From Monodelphis domestica (lineage: Eukaryota > Chordata > Mammalia > Didelphimorphia > Didelphidae): a DNA stretch of 64,000 nt. Within the stretch, counting starts at the first letter, position 1; every line of letters begins with the position of its first letter. Shown here piece after piece: positions 10,001 to 21,899 of this stretch. The stretch covers positions 386,698,456 through 386,762,455 of the forward strand of contig NC_077228.1 of the NCBI RefSeq assembly GCF_027887165.1. Direction: 5' to 3'. The notes beneath the pieces are model-generated. The model made no database searches. It saw only the letters and a list, made by a program, of their open reading frames with translations, and was not told the origin of the DNA. Position numbers and translations under genes: made by a program.

Positions 10001-10695
10001 GCAGAGGAGGCGGAGTCAAGATGGCAGCCTAGAAGTTCAGACTTCTGAAAACCCTTCCTTACCAATCACAAACTGAATGCTCCTAAGGGGCTGAAAACCA
10101 AACTAAACAACAAGACAGAGCCAGGGAACCCTCCTGCTGGACTTAATTCAAAAGGTATGCCCCTCGAAAAGCCAAAATCCTAGAACACTCAGGTTTAAGG
10201 GGAAGACAGAAGGAAGGTCCCAGGACCCATTCCCCTCTCCCACCCAGAGCGCTGAGATTCCAACAGCAGCGGGAACTTCTGGGCGGGCAAAGGTGCTAGT
10301 CTAGAGGGCAAAGCTTGAGAGCAGGGCTGGCCAAGTTCAAAGCGTCCAACACAGAAGGCGGGGAAGGAGCTAGAGAGGGAGCATAGACCTGGCAGCCTGG
10401 CCAGAACTTTGGAGATCCTCCATATTTGCTCCAGCCTTCCAGGAAGTTTAGGACTCAGAGCACACCCAGCCCAACTAAGCTGAACTTATTCCCATCAAAA
10501 GTCTCCAGAACTCAGGGAAGCCCAGACTCCCCACCCATCCTCATTGACTGCTGGACTTTAAGCCAATCAAAAGCCTCCAGAGGACAGGGAACCTCAAACC
10601 CCCAACAACCCTCCCCCAGAGACTACACCAAGAGATCTTCTGTTAAAGCTCCAAGAGGGGAGACTGATAGAAGCCCCCCAAAAAACAAAAAAAAA
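10001..10695 (+). promoter_or_regulatory. L1 5' UTR
   Basis: This is the GC-richer leader starting GCAGAGGAGGCGGAGTCAAG and preceding ORF1. In L1 elements this region carries the internal RNA polymerase II promoter. The first bases, GGAGTCAAGATGGCAGCC, include a YY1-like AAGATGGC core near the transcription start, as in other mammalian L1s (inference from position). Confidence 0.6.
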
Positions 10696-11732
10696 TGAGA
10701 GGAACAAGAGCACAAATACAGGGAATAAAGAAGGGGTGAATTTGAGCAAACAACAGGAAAAGGAGAAAGAAACTACAATAGACAGCTTCTACTCAGCAAA
10801 TGGAACAGAAGGGTAGAGATCAGCAAACGATAAATCAGAAATCCCAGCAAATTGGATACAGGCTGTGGAAGAACTCAAAACACAACTAAGAGAGGCTGAA
10901 GACAATTGGGAAAAGAACTTAAAAATTAAGATAAGTCATCTGGAAACAGAGGCACTTGAACTAAAATGAGAAAATAGTTTCTTGAAAGCCAAAATCAACC
11001 AGCTGGAAAATGAGGCAAAGGAGATGAAAGATGAGGCAAAGGAGATGAAAGACGAGGTAAAGAGGATGAAAGATGATCTTCAAAGAAAATCAGACCAGAA
11101 TGAAAAGGATGACCAAAAAGCCAGAGATGAAATCCAATCTTTAAGAACCACAATACAACTGGAATTAAGTGATCTCACAAGGCAGCAGGACACTATAAAA
11201 CAAAACAAAAAGAATGAAAAAATTGAGGAAAATGTGAAGCATCTCATAAATCATCAAAACAGATGATTTAGAAAATCGTTCAAGAAGAGACAATTTAAGA
11301 ATCATTGGACTACCAGAAGACCACATCAAAAGAAAAAGCCTGGACAAAATACTAGAGGAAATTATTCAGGAAAACTATCCCGATATCCTAGAACAAGAGG
11401 GGAAAGTGGAGATTGAAAAAATCCACAGATTACCCCCTGTATTTAATCCCCAACTGACAACACCAAGAAATGTTATAGCCAAATCCAAAAACTATCAGAC
11501 CAAAGGAAAGATATTACAAGCTGCCAAGAAGAAGCCATTCAGATACCATGAAACCACAGTGAGGATAATGCAGGATCTGGCTGTATCCACACTGAAGGAC
11601 CGAAAGGCATGGAATATGATATTCTGGAAAGCAAGGGAACTAGTTCTACAACCAAGAATAAAATACCCATCAAAACTGACTATATTCTTACAGGGGAAAG
11701 TATGGTCATTCAACACAATAGAAGAATTCTGA
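10696..11732 (+). pseudogene. L1 ORF1: L1 ORF1 (RNA-binding chaperone), broken
   Basis: ORF1p normally forms trimers through a coiled coil and coats L1 RNA. Here an ATG at 10696 is followed by a stop at 10738, and further frames continue the protein. Visible parts are a Glu/Lys coiled coil (about 10850-11200) with three copies of a KEMKDE/VKRMKDD-type unit (11017-11080), the start of the RRM-like domain (NLRIIGLPE-type text near 11290), and the C-terminal domain (11406-11732: IHRLPPVFN through the FLQGKVWSF segment). At least three frame breaks or stops lie between these parts. Confidence 0.85.
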
Positions 11733-12066
11733 GCATTCGTAAAGAAAAGACCAGACCTGAACGGAAAATTTGATGTCCAAGCACAGAACTCAAGGGAATC
11801 ATCAAAAGGTAATTTTAAAAAAGAAGGGGGGAAACAAAACAAAACAAAACAACAACAAAATTTTTTAAAGAGACTCAATAAGTTAAAATGATATGTATCC
11901 CTATAAGAAAAGAGGTCATTGGTAACTCCTAAAAACTGTAGCTATCACCTGGGCAGCTAGAAGAATTACACTTAGAGGGAAGAGTGACAAACTGTATAGG
12001 ATGAAAGGACAAGACATAAATAGGTATATAGATATATGCATGCATAAATACATATACATGTGTATG

Positions 12067-12106
<40 letters not shown>

Positions 12107-12611
12107 CAGAGCTAAGAAAAAGAGGTTAATACTAAAAGAAATGAGAAAAGAAACAAATGGGGGTAAATTTATATGTCACAAAGAAGCTTATGGAGGAAAG
12201 GGGGAGAACTATGTCACAAAGAAGCTCATGGAGGGAAGGGGGAGAACATCAAAACACTGGAAGAGTAAAGAGGTTGGAGATAGGAAATACTCAACTCTTA
12301 TGTGCTTTGAAACTGACCCAAAGAGGGAAGAACAATCCAATCCATTGGGGAAGAGAATAAATTTGCGTCCTATAGGGGAGTAGAAGGGTAAAAAACGGAC
12401 TGGTGGGGAGGGAAACAGTACAAGGGAGGGAGAAGGTAGAGGGGGGGGATTTTAAAAAGACTACAGGGGAAAATAAGGGAGGGAATAAGAAGGGAGAGGG
12501 GTAGAAAGGGAAGTAAAATGGGGGGGGGGGACTAGGGGAACTGACTATAAACAAACATTGGTGTAGAAGAAAATAACGAAAGAAAAGGCAGGACCAGGAG
12601 TAGAAATCAAA
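11733..12611 (+). other. L1 inter-ORF region with (TA)n, a 37-bp duplication and G-rich tract
   Basis: This 880-bp spacer is far longer than in human L1 (about 60 bp, general knowledge). It contains a TA dinucleotide run (12067-12101), two near-identical adjacent units CACAAAGAAGCT...GGGGGAGAAC (about 12177-12210 and 12214-12247), and a strongly purine/G-rich tract (12385-12535) with G8 and G10 runs. No protein is recognised; the small frames are shadows. Confidence 0.7.
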
Positions 12612-15600
12612 ATGCTGGGAAATACACAGCTAGTAATCATAACTCTGAATGTGAATGGAATGAACTCACCCATAAAACACAAGCGAATAGCAGAGTGGAT
12701 CAGAATCCAAAACCCTTCCATATGCTGTCTGCAAGAAACACACATGAGGAAGGTAGATATGCATAGGGTGAAAGTAAGAGGATGGAGCCAAATCTATTGG
12801 TCATCAACTGATAAAAAGAAGGCAGGAGTAGCAATCATGATATCTGACAAAGCCAAAGTAAAAATAAATCTAGTTAAAAGAGATAGGGAAGGTAATTACA
12901 TCCTGATAAAAGACAGTATAGACAACAAGAAAATATCTGTACTCAATATGTATGCACCAAATGGCAGAGCATCCATATTTCTAAAGGAGAAACTAGAGGA
13001 GCTCAAGGATGAAATAGATAGAAAAACTATACTAGTGGGAGACCTGAACCTTCCTCTATCTGAATTAGATAAATCAAACCAAAAAATAAATAAAAAAGAG
13101 GTGAGAGAAGCAAATGAAATCTTAGAAAAATTAGAGTTGGTAGACATATGGAAAAAAATAAATAGGGACAAAAAGGAATACACCTTCTTTTCAGCAGCAC
13201 ATGGTACATTCACAAAAATTGACCATGTATTAGGGCACAAAATCATTGCAAACAAGTGCAAAAGGGCAGAAATAATAAATGCAACCTTCTCAGACCACAA
13301 TGCAATAAAAATAATAATTAGTAAGGGTACATGGAGAGATAAATAAAAAATTAACTGAAAATTAAACAATATGATTCTCCAAAACCGGCTAGTTAAAGAA
13401 CAAATCGTAGAAACAATTAATAACTTCATTGAAGAAAATGACAATGGTGAGACATCCTTTCAAAACCTATGGGATGCAGCCAAAGCTGTACTCAAGGGGG
13501 AATTTATATCCTTGAGTTCATATATAAATAAATTAAGAAGGGCAGAGGTCAATGAATTGGACATGCAAATTAAAAAACTAGAAAGTGAACAAATTAAAAA
13601 TCCTCAGATGAAGACTAAATTAGATATCCTAAAAATCAAAGGAGAAATTAATAAAATTGAAAGTCAAAGAACTATTGATTTAATAAATAAGACTAGAAGC
13701 TGGTACTTTGAAAAAACAAATAAAATAGACAAAGTACTAATCAGTCTAATTAAAAAAAGGAAATAAAAAACAAAATTGACAGTATCCCAGATGAAAAGGG
13801 AGACCTCATCTCTAATGAAGAGGAAATCAAGGCAATCATTAAAAACTACTATGCCCAATTATATGGCAACAAATATGTCAATCTAAGTGATATGGATGAA
13901 TACTTACAAAAATATAAATTGCCTAGACTTAGAAGAAGAAATAAATTACCTAAACAACCCCATATCAGAAAAAGAAATTGAACAAACCATCAAAGAACTC
14001 CCTAAGAATAAATCCCCAGGTCCAGACAGGTTCACAAATGAATTCTATCAAACATTCAAAGAACAGCTAATCCCAATATTACACAAAATATTTGACAAAA
14101 TAAGCCAAGAAGGAGTTCTACCAAATTCTTTTTACGACACAAATATGGTACTGATCCCAAAGCCAGGCAGGTTAAAAACAGAGAAAGAAAACTACAGGCC
14201 AATCTCCCTAATGAATATAGATGCAAAAATCTTAAATAGGATACTAGCAAAAAGACTCCAGAAAGTCATCACAAGGGTTATTCACCATAACCATGTAGAA
14301 TTCATACCAGGAATGCAAGGATGGTTCAATATTGGGAAAACCATCCACATAATTGACGATATAAACAAGCAAACTGACAAAAATCACATGATTATCTAAA
14401 TAGATGAAGAAAAAGCCTTTGACAAAATACCACACCCATTCCTATTGAAAACACTAGAAAGTATAGGAATAGAAGGGCTGTTCCTAAAAATAATAAACAG
14501 TATATATCTAAAACCATCAGCAAACATCATCTGCAATGGGGATAAACTCGAAGCTTTCCCAATAAGATCAGGAGTAAAACAAGGATGCACATTATCACCT
14601 TTACTATTTAATATTGTACTAGAAGTACTAGCAGTAGCAATTAGAGAAGAAAAAGAAATTGAAGGTATTAAAATTGGCAATGAGGAGACCAAGCTGTCAC
14701 TCTTTGCGGATGATATGATGATTTACTTAAAGAATCCTAGAGAATCAATGAAAAAGCTAGTCGGAATAATCAACAACTTTAGCAAAGTTGCAGGATACAA
14801 AATAAACCTGCATAAGTCATCAGCATTTCTATATATCTCCAACCCAGTTCAGCAGCAAGAATTAGAAAGAGAAATTCCATTTAAAGTCACCCGAGACAAT
14901 ATAAAATACTTAGGAATCTATCTGCTGAGACAAACACAGGAACTATATGAACCCAACTACAAAACACTCTCCACACAATTAAAACTATATCTAAACAATT
15001 GGAAAAACATTGATTGCTCATGGGTGGGATGAGCTAACATAATAAAAATGACCATCCTACCCAAACTTATCTATCTATTTAGTGCCATACCCATTAAACT
15101 ACCAAAAAACTTTTTTACTGAATTAGAGAAAACCATAACAAAGTTCATTTGGAAGAACAAAGGATCAAGGATATTCAGGGAAATAATGAAAAAAAAATAC
15201 AAAAGAAGGTGGCCTTGTAGTCCCAGATCTCAAACTATATTACAAAGCAGTGGTCATCAAAACAATTTGGTACTGGCTAAGAGACAGAAAGGAGGATCAG
15301 TAGAATAGACTTGGGGTAAATGACCTCAGCAAGACAGTCTATGACAAACCCAAAGACCCCAGCTTTTGGAACAAAAATCCACTATTTTATAAAAACTGCT
15401 GGGAAATTTGGAAGACAGTGTGGGAGAGATTAGGTTTGGATCAACACCTCACACCCTACACCAAAATAAACTCAGAATGGGTGAATGACTTGAATATAAA
15501 GAAGGAAACTATAAGTAAATTAGGTGAACACGAAATAGTATACATGTCAGACCTTTGGGAAGGGAAAGATTTTAAAATCAAGCAAGACTTAGAAAGAGTC

Positions 15601-16420
15601 ACAAAATGTAAAATAAATAATTTTGACTACATCAAATTAAAAAAGTTTCTGTACAAACAAAACCAATGTAACTAAAATTAGAAGGGAAGCAACAAATTGG
15701 GAAACAATCTTCATAACAAAAACCTCTGACAAAGGTCTAATTACTCAAATTTATAAAGAGCTAAACCAGTTGTACAAAAAATCAAGCCATTCTCCAGTTG
15801 AAAAATGGGCAAGGGGCATGAACAGGCAGTTCTCAGCCAAAGAAATCAAAACTATTAATAAGCACATGAAAAAGTGTTCTACATCTCTTATAATCAGAGA
15901 TATGCAAATCAAAACAACTCTGAGGTATCACCTCACACCTAGCAGATTGGCCAACATGACAGCAAAGGAAAGTAATGAATGCTGGAGGGGATGTGGCAAA
16001 ATAGGGACATTAATTCATTGCTGGTGGAGTTGTGAATTGATCCAACCATTCTGGAGGGCAATTTGGAACTATGCCCAAAGGGCGATAAAAGACTGTCTGC
16101 CCTTTGATCCAGCCATAGCACTTCTGGGTTTGTACCCCAAAGAGATAATAAGGAAAAAGACTTGTACAAGAATATTCATAGCTGCACTCTTTGTGGTGGC
16201 CAAAAATTGGAAAATGAGGGAATGCCCTTCAATTGAGGAATGGCTGAACAAATTGTGGTATATGTTGGTGATGGAATACTATTGTACTCAAAGGAATAAT
16301 AAAGTGGAGGAATTCCATGGAGACTGGAACAACCTCCAGGAAGTGATGCAGAGCGAAACGAGCAGAAGCAGGAAAACATTGTACACAGAGACTGATACAT
16401 TGTGGTACAATCGAAGGTGA
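12612..16420 (+). pseudogene. L1 ORF2: L1 ORF2 (endonuclease and reverse transcriptase), broken
   Basis: This is the enzyme for target-primed reverse transcription. The apurinic-type endonuclease domain is complete and open (12612-13346), with LNVNG, QETH, YAPN, GDLN, IDHVLGH and a final SDHN. An in-frame stop follows. The RT domain has LIPKPG and YRPISLMN (about 14150-14215), GVKQGC and LSPLLFN (about 14570-14610), and the FADD active site at 14703-14714. The C-terminal cysteine-rich segment (CWRGCGKIGTLIH, about 15980-16020) and the end at 16420 are recognisable. In-frame stops at about 13346, 14399 and 15032 and several frameshifts (about 13760-13915, 15195, 15660) inactivate it. Confidence 0.92.
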
Positions 16421-16900
16421 TGGACTTCTCCATTAGTGGCAATGCAATGTCCTGAACAATCTGCAGTGATCTAAAAAACACTATCCACAAGCAGAAGATC
16501 AACTGTGGGAGTAAAAACACCGAAGAAAAGCAACTGCTTGACTACAGGGGTGGAGGGGATATGACAGGAGAGATTCTGAATGAGCACTCTAATGCAAATA
16601 CCAACAACATGGAAATGGGTTTGAATCAAGAACACATGTGATACCCAGTGGAATTGCGCATGGGCTATGGGAGAGGTGGTGGGAGGGTGGGAAGGGAAGA
16701 AAAGAAAATTATCTTTGTTTCCAATGAATAATGTTTGGAAATGACCAAATAAAAATTTAAAAAAAGAATTAGAAATACTTTATTCATCCTTATATATTTC
16801 AATAAATATTTTATGTTTATAAAAAAATGGAAAATGGTCAGCTGTAACAAATTAAAGATAAAGGTCAAACTCAGGAGCTAGGCTTCCTGAGAGGAAACAA

Positions 16901-16928
16901 AAATAATAATAATAATAATAATAATAAT
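16901..16928. repeat. (AAT)n microsatellite
   Basis: About nine perfect AAT units are present, downstream of the L1 tail. Confidence 0.9.
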
Positions 16929-17099
16929 TCTTTTTTAAAAACCTCAAAAAAAAAGAAAAAGAGGAAGATGAGACTAAAAAAAATAGCAAGACTGATCAAT
17001 ATATCATAAAGGTCTGAAAATACATATAATGTACCACACTTGTGGCCTTCCTACCTCTGCAAAAGGAGTGGAGTAGGAATGTCTTCTCATATCTTTTCT

Positions 17100-17580
17100 A
17101 GAGATCCATGCTTGTTCTTTGCAATTTCATAACACTCACTTTAGATTTTTTTATGGTTGTTCTTTCCATTTGCATTGATATAGTCATCATGTTCATCATT
17201 TTTCCTGCCTCTTTACTTCCCTTTGCATGTTTTTTTAAGACCTTCTATTCTTTTCTGTATTCATCATTCTTGTCTTTTTTTATACCTCAGTAATAAACTC
17301 ATTATATTCATATGCCACAATTTGTTTAGCATTCCCAAATTGATGGTCACATGTTTTCTTTCTAGTTATTTGCAGTTTTTCTATAAATATTTTGGGGAAT
17401 ATGAGGACTTCCTTCTTGTCAGTGACTTTCTTGAAATATATGGCACATATGTCTATCTAGCAGTGGACTCTCTGGGTCAAAGTGCTTGGACATTTTAGTC
17501 CATTTTAATTTAGTTTAGCAATTATTAATTTTAAATTGCTTTCCAATTCACAGTTCCAATAATATGCACTTTGTATTTTT
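17100..17580 (-). mobile_element. Old L1 3' fragment, minus strand
   Basis: The plus strand reads CCACAATTTGTTTAGCATTCCCAAATTGATGG, then CTATAAATATTT and CTGGGTCAAAG. This is the complement of the ORF2 end seen at 16200-16260 and 9430-9500. It is highly diverged. The flanks 16767-17099 and 17581-17749 hold only an L2-like tail trace near 17640-17700. Confidence 0.6.
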
Positions 17581-17749
17581 AATAGTTTTGAGGACTACAT
17601 GTTTATTAAGAGTAAATTAGTCTTTCTTCTATACTTCTGTATTCCCCATAGTGGCCAACACATTGTAGGTATTCATTAAACAGTTGTTAAATAAATGAGT
17701 ATTTGGTTAATTTTCTGAGCTTCTATTAATTACCTCTAAAATTATGGAA

Positions 17750-18215
17750 AGGATAGAGGTGTTACAAGACTGGAGAAAAGCAAATGTCTCATTTTTCAAC
17801 AAGAGGGGGAGAGAGAAATGGTGGCATCTTCAATCCGTGCACCAGTGAGTTTCACTTCAATTCCATGAAAAATTCTAGTAACATGTATGTTATTAAAAGA
17901 ATGGTTTGTGATATAAAAAGAGGCATGGCAAGCACTAAAAGCCAGCATGTTTGTCAAGAAGAGGTCAAGGCAAATTAATCTAATTTTCCTTCTTAAAAGA
18001 TTTATTAAGCTTATAGATCAGAAGAATGTCATAAACATATACTTGGATTCAGCAAAACATTCAGCAATCACACATGCTATTATTATAGACAAGGCAGAAA
18101 AATGTGTTACAACTGGGTGGATTAGAAATTGGATGAATGAACACACTCAAAGAGCAGTCACTAATGAATCAATAGCAGAGAGCTTGGACAGTTCCTTGAA
18201 CTATTATCCCTTTAT
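17750..18215 (+). mobile_element. CR1/L3-like LINE, RT fragment
   Basis: The translation resembles the N-terminal half of a CR1/L3-clade reverse transcriptase: a QSNF/INLI stretch, a YLDSAKHS segment at the place of the usual YLDFSKAFD, and then a WIRNWMNEHTQRAV segment. Both strands and several parts of this family occur in the window. The frame is open only in pieces (17947-18222). Confidence 0.55.
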
Positions 18216-19085
18216 TCTCTAAATCAAACCATTTATAAATAAATGTAATATATAACACTATAGACCTATTATTGCTTATATTTGGTATGAGAGGATTTCT
18301 GTGTATTTCTTCCAACTAATGAATTTTGCCATATGTTGAGTGAGAAGACAAAATTGATCAGATTGCTTCAACATTTATATAATAGGGAGTCAATGGGATG
18401 GCCCAAAGAGACGGTAATTAGCTGCATGATGAATCAGTATATATATGCTTTTTGTCACAGTGCAAAGAGGTCATGGATTGAATATCTGTCTGGCCAACTT
18501 CTTATAGGAGTTACGTAGGATCACATATGGACAAAGGTAAAGTCCTTCTTGAAGTGAACATTTGGAACTTGAAGTGTGAATTTTAAAAATAACTTTGGGG
18601 CTTCATACAATTTTTTTTACCCTATGGGAATAAATCCTCAAAATCATAATTCAAGTAAGTGGAAAAATATCATGATGAAATATTTTTATTCTATATACTT
18701 GTTCAGGAAATGAACCTAATAATGCAGGAAAGCCAACCTCAATTACTATTCATAAAATCTCCTGACCTTGGATTATTAACCCTTTTGTTTTCAGTTCAAT
18801 TCACCTCTGGAAAAACATAGCTTTTTTTTCCAAAACGGAAAGAGCAGGTATTAATTAAAATGATTCCTTTGTCAGGAAAAGTTCCCAATGAAAGGAAGTT
18901 CTAATGCTACCATTGGTAGGGTAGAAAACGCTGCAGAGAAAGCTCTCCAGCAAGGCAAAATGGCTTAACCATGAAGGAATAAAAGAAATTTATAGGAGCT
19001 TAGCAAGACATCCTGCTAAACCAGGAGGATAACAATTAGACGAAAAATGGTAGAGATCTATCAAAATTTCTTTAACAAAATATAT
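18216..19085. other. Unassigned intergenic sequence
   Basis: This is AT-rich sequence without a supported gene, and no confident repeat was recognised. Confidence 0.4.
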
Positions 19086-19300
19086 TTTGGGGAGTGGTTA
19101 AGTGACTCAGTGGGTCAAGAGCCAAGCCTAGAGACAGGAGGCCCTGGGTTCAAAAGTGGCCTCAGAGACTTCCTAGATCTGTGACCCTGAGCAAGTCACT
19201 TAACCCCAACTGACTAGTCCTTATTGGTCTTCAGTCTTAGAATCAATATATAGTATTGATCCTCAGAACCAATGCACAGTATTAATTCTAATGAATAGCA
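19086..19300 (+). mobile_element. tRNA-type SINE
   Basis: It has the same consensus as the copies at 25504 and 27088: GTGACTCAGTGGGTCAAGAG, GGTTCAAAAGT (B-box-like), GAGCAAGTCACTTAACCCC, then a repeated CAATA...AGTATTGAT tail. It is diverged. Confidence 0.8.
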
Positions 19301-19399
19301 CAATGAAATTGCCATATTTGAATTCATATATTAGACACCAGCTGTTATATGAGGAAGTAGAAATGGCACTAAAGAAGGCAAAGACTGGAAGACCTGCTA

Positions 19400-19925
19400 A
19401 GTAAGACCTAGTTAAGTCCTCATCACTTCCCATAGACTACTGCATTAACATCCTACTTGTCCCCCAGCTTTAAGGTTCTTCTCATTCTAATTCATCCTCC
19501 AGCTGTTAATACTGATTTTCCAATTGTGCAAGTATAATTGTGTGGTTGTCTTATTCAAAAAATTCCAGTGGTGAACTGCTCATTGGCTTTGGGAGGAGGG
19601 AGTGGAAGGGAGAAGGGGAAGGGAAAGAACATGAATCATGTAGCCATGAAAAAAATATTTTAAATTAATTAATTAAACAAATAAATTTTTAAAAATTCAT
19701 TACCAAAAAAAATTCCAGTGGCTCCTATTGATAAAATAGGAAAAGGGAAATAAATATGTGTAGGATATGTGTGTGTGTGTATATGTATACACACATACCA
19801 TTTATGTGGACTTATATTCCTACTTTGTGCTTCATTCACCTTATGGCCCCACACAAACTCTTCAGCATCATCACACACCCCACATCTTTTCTCATGCTCA
19901 ACATGTGAAATGTTATTTCAATAAA
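19400..19925 (+). mobile_element. L2-like remnant split by an L1 tail
   Basis: Fragments resemble the L2 phrase TTCCAGTGGCTCCTATTG. The sequence is split by an L1 3' piece (19572-19706), flanked by the exact 15-bp duplication AAAAAATTCCAGTGG (19557-19571 and 19707-19721). A GT/TATG microsatellite lies at 19764-19797. Confidence 0.5.
19572..19706 (+). mobile_element. Short L1 3' UTR insertion with 15-bp target duplication
   Basis: This corresponds to the last bases of the L1 3' UTR (GAACTGCTCATTGGCTTTGG through the A/T-rich tail). The perfect flanking 15-bp repeats are the hallmark of target-primed reverse transcription. Confidence 0.85.
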
Positions 19926-19934
19926 TAAATGTTA

Positions 19935-20320
19935 TATATCAAAATGATCCTTTTGCTACTAACAACAATGCAATGATCCTGGACAATTCCAGGGACTTAT
20001 GACAAAGAATGCCACTCCTTCAGAGAAAGAACTGATGGAGTAGAAATGTGGATGGAAGCATATGATTTATCACTTGTTTATTTAGGTATATTTTGTAAGG
20101 CTTTGGTTTTATGGGATCATTCACTTATGAAAATGAATAATATGGAAACATGTTTTGTGTGATAATACATGTATAACCCAGAATGAATTGCTCAACAGTT
20201 CCAAGAGAGAGATGGGAAGAAGGGAGGGAGACAATTTGGATTATTTCACTTCAGAAGATTTGTGAAAATTTGTTATTAAAACATTATACTGATGTGAAAA
20301 AATAATTAACCAACTAATTA
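19935..20320 (+). mobile_element. Older L1-like 3' end
   Basis: It shares the order of the L1 3' UTR in this window (AATGCAATGATCC, then an AATATGGAAACATG stretch, GTATAACCCAGAATGAATTGCTC, a GGGAGGGAG run and an A-rich end) but is strongly diverged. Confidence 0.55.
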
Positions 20321-20523
20321 AAAAAATATATATACACATATATAAAAATGGTTTTCTTATAATTCCTCATACATAGTATTCCACTTCCAATTTCTATGCC
20401 TTCTATCTGTCTCTTATGTAAAAATAAATGGAGAGTTATAAAAATATAGATAGAAAACTCGCCAATACAGGTTCAAAACTGTTTGGATATTTTTAATAAA
20501 TGCAATCAAAAGTATCTTCAGTG

Positions 20524-21230
20524 ATGAAGTGAAGCTCAAATGTGAACTTCCCTTTGGGGCCAGGTGCAAAGATGCTAAGGAGACTTTTATTATAAAAATA
20601 TTTATTGAAATATATAAGCATTATAAAGGATTTCTAATTCTAAGGGATTCTAAATCCACCCAAATAAACTCCCTGGTTCCGCAAGGAACTACACTAATCC
20701 TCCCTAATCTGACTAACCCAAATTTATACTATCTAAATAAAAAGTATCACTATTATCCTTATAATTCTTAACTTCACCTTCAAAGTATAAAATAGCAAAG
20801 GCTAGCTGGTTGAGTCTCAACAAGAATCAAATCAGGACTCTGAGCCTTAACAGACTCAGAGCTCAAACCACACATCAAATTTTACTTTGGTTTTCTCAGA
20901 GTTTAATCAATCTATCAAAACCACAATAAACAGTCAATAGTGTTTCCCAAGTTGGGAAAGGAAAACACTGAGCCCCTTCAGGTCTTTCCCTCAGACAGAG
21001 AGAGAGAACCTCCTCCTCCAGCCCTGAGAGAGTCTCCAAGTGTGTGTCTCTGCCAACTGACAGAGAGAGTAATTGACACAGAAAAATGGTTATAACTGTC
21101 AACAATTGAAATTAGCATGCTCTCAGCTCTCCTTCAACCTCTGATTCTTTCTCAAGCCAGCCATTTTACTTCATATCTCTAAACTAGTAAAACAATACTT
21201 ATGTTTTAATATCATCCTTACACTTATGTC
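20524..21230 (-). mobile_element. Possible unclassified LTR
   Basis: This is a block of CT- and GAGAGA-rich sequence unlike the SINE/LINE families around it. On the minus strand a TATTT/AATAAA-rich end lies at about 20584-20610. No clean TG...CA ends or target duplication could be fixed. Confidence 0.25.
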
Positions 21231-21259
21231 AGGAATATAAATATTCTCTCACTTCTACA

Positions 21260-21525
21260 TTTTGGAATCCCTTGTTTCTTTTATGGATCAACTCACTCTC
21301 CATGAAGCACCCAAGTGCTTGTGCCCTCCCCTTCACCACAACGTTCTGTGTGCAAATCACCTTTCATCTCTTTCATATACCAATATACTTTTATGTTCTC
21401 TTTCCCAACTAAAAATAATTTTCTTAATGGCACAGAATATTTCACTTTTGTCTTTGTATCCTCAATGCTCAAGATAGTATCTGACATGTGATGAGCCCCT
21501 AATAAATGCTTGTTAGTTGATTAAA
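21260..21525 (+). mobile_element. L2 3' end
   Basis: It ends with CTCAATGCTCAAGATAGTATCTGACATG and CCCTAATAAATGCTTGTTAGTTGA, the L2 terminal wording. It is 5'-truncated. Confidence 0.65.
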
Positions 21526-21899
21526 GTGAACAAAAAAGTGTTTGTACTAGAAATGCCAAAATGCTTGGGGGGAAAATTACAGACATCTTTACTACTGAGA
21601 AAAGGAAATTGAAAAAAGTTCAGTATCTACTAACCTATATGCCTACTTGCCCATTTATTCCCAGAGAGTCATATTTCAGCACTGATCCAGGGTCTCCAAC
21701 TCTGGGTCTCTTTCTTTGACCAAGATCTTCTCAGAGAATCCTGTATCATCATGGATATGGGCCATCTCCCTCAAGAACTCTGTTAAGAGGACTTTTCCAG
21801 TTCCTAGACCTGACTCACCCTGAACTGTTAATATCTCCCCTATTCTGAGGCTGGCCTCCTCATCCTCATGGGAAATAACCTCACCACTCACTTCCAGAT
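21526..21899. other. Unassigned sequence
   Basis: No gene or confident repeat is seen. A 71-codon minus-strand open frame (21676-21891) has no recognisable domain and is not called. Confidence 0.4.

Larger units (their letters stand above)
10001..16766 (+). mobile_element. Near-full-length L1 LINE, inactivated
   Basis: This 6.8-kb element carries a 5' UTR (10001-10695), ORF1 (10696-11732), a long inter-ORF region (11733-12611), ORF2 (12612-16420) and a 3' UTR ending in AATAAAAATTT and A-runs. It begins within about 30 bases of the A-rich tail of the preceding truncated L1, so the two form a head-to-tail pair. Several stops and frameshifts in both ORFs show it is not autonomous. No unambiguous target duplication was found around it. 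Confidence 0.92.

Noticed and set aside
12896..13444. 182-codon minus-strand frame opposite L1 ORF2
   Set aside because: It is a shadow of the AT-rich endonuclease coding region, with no independent support.
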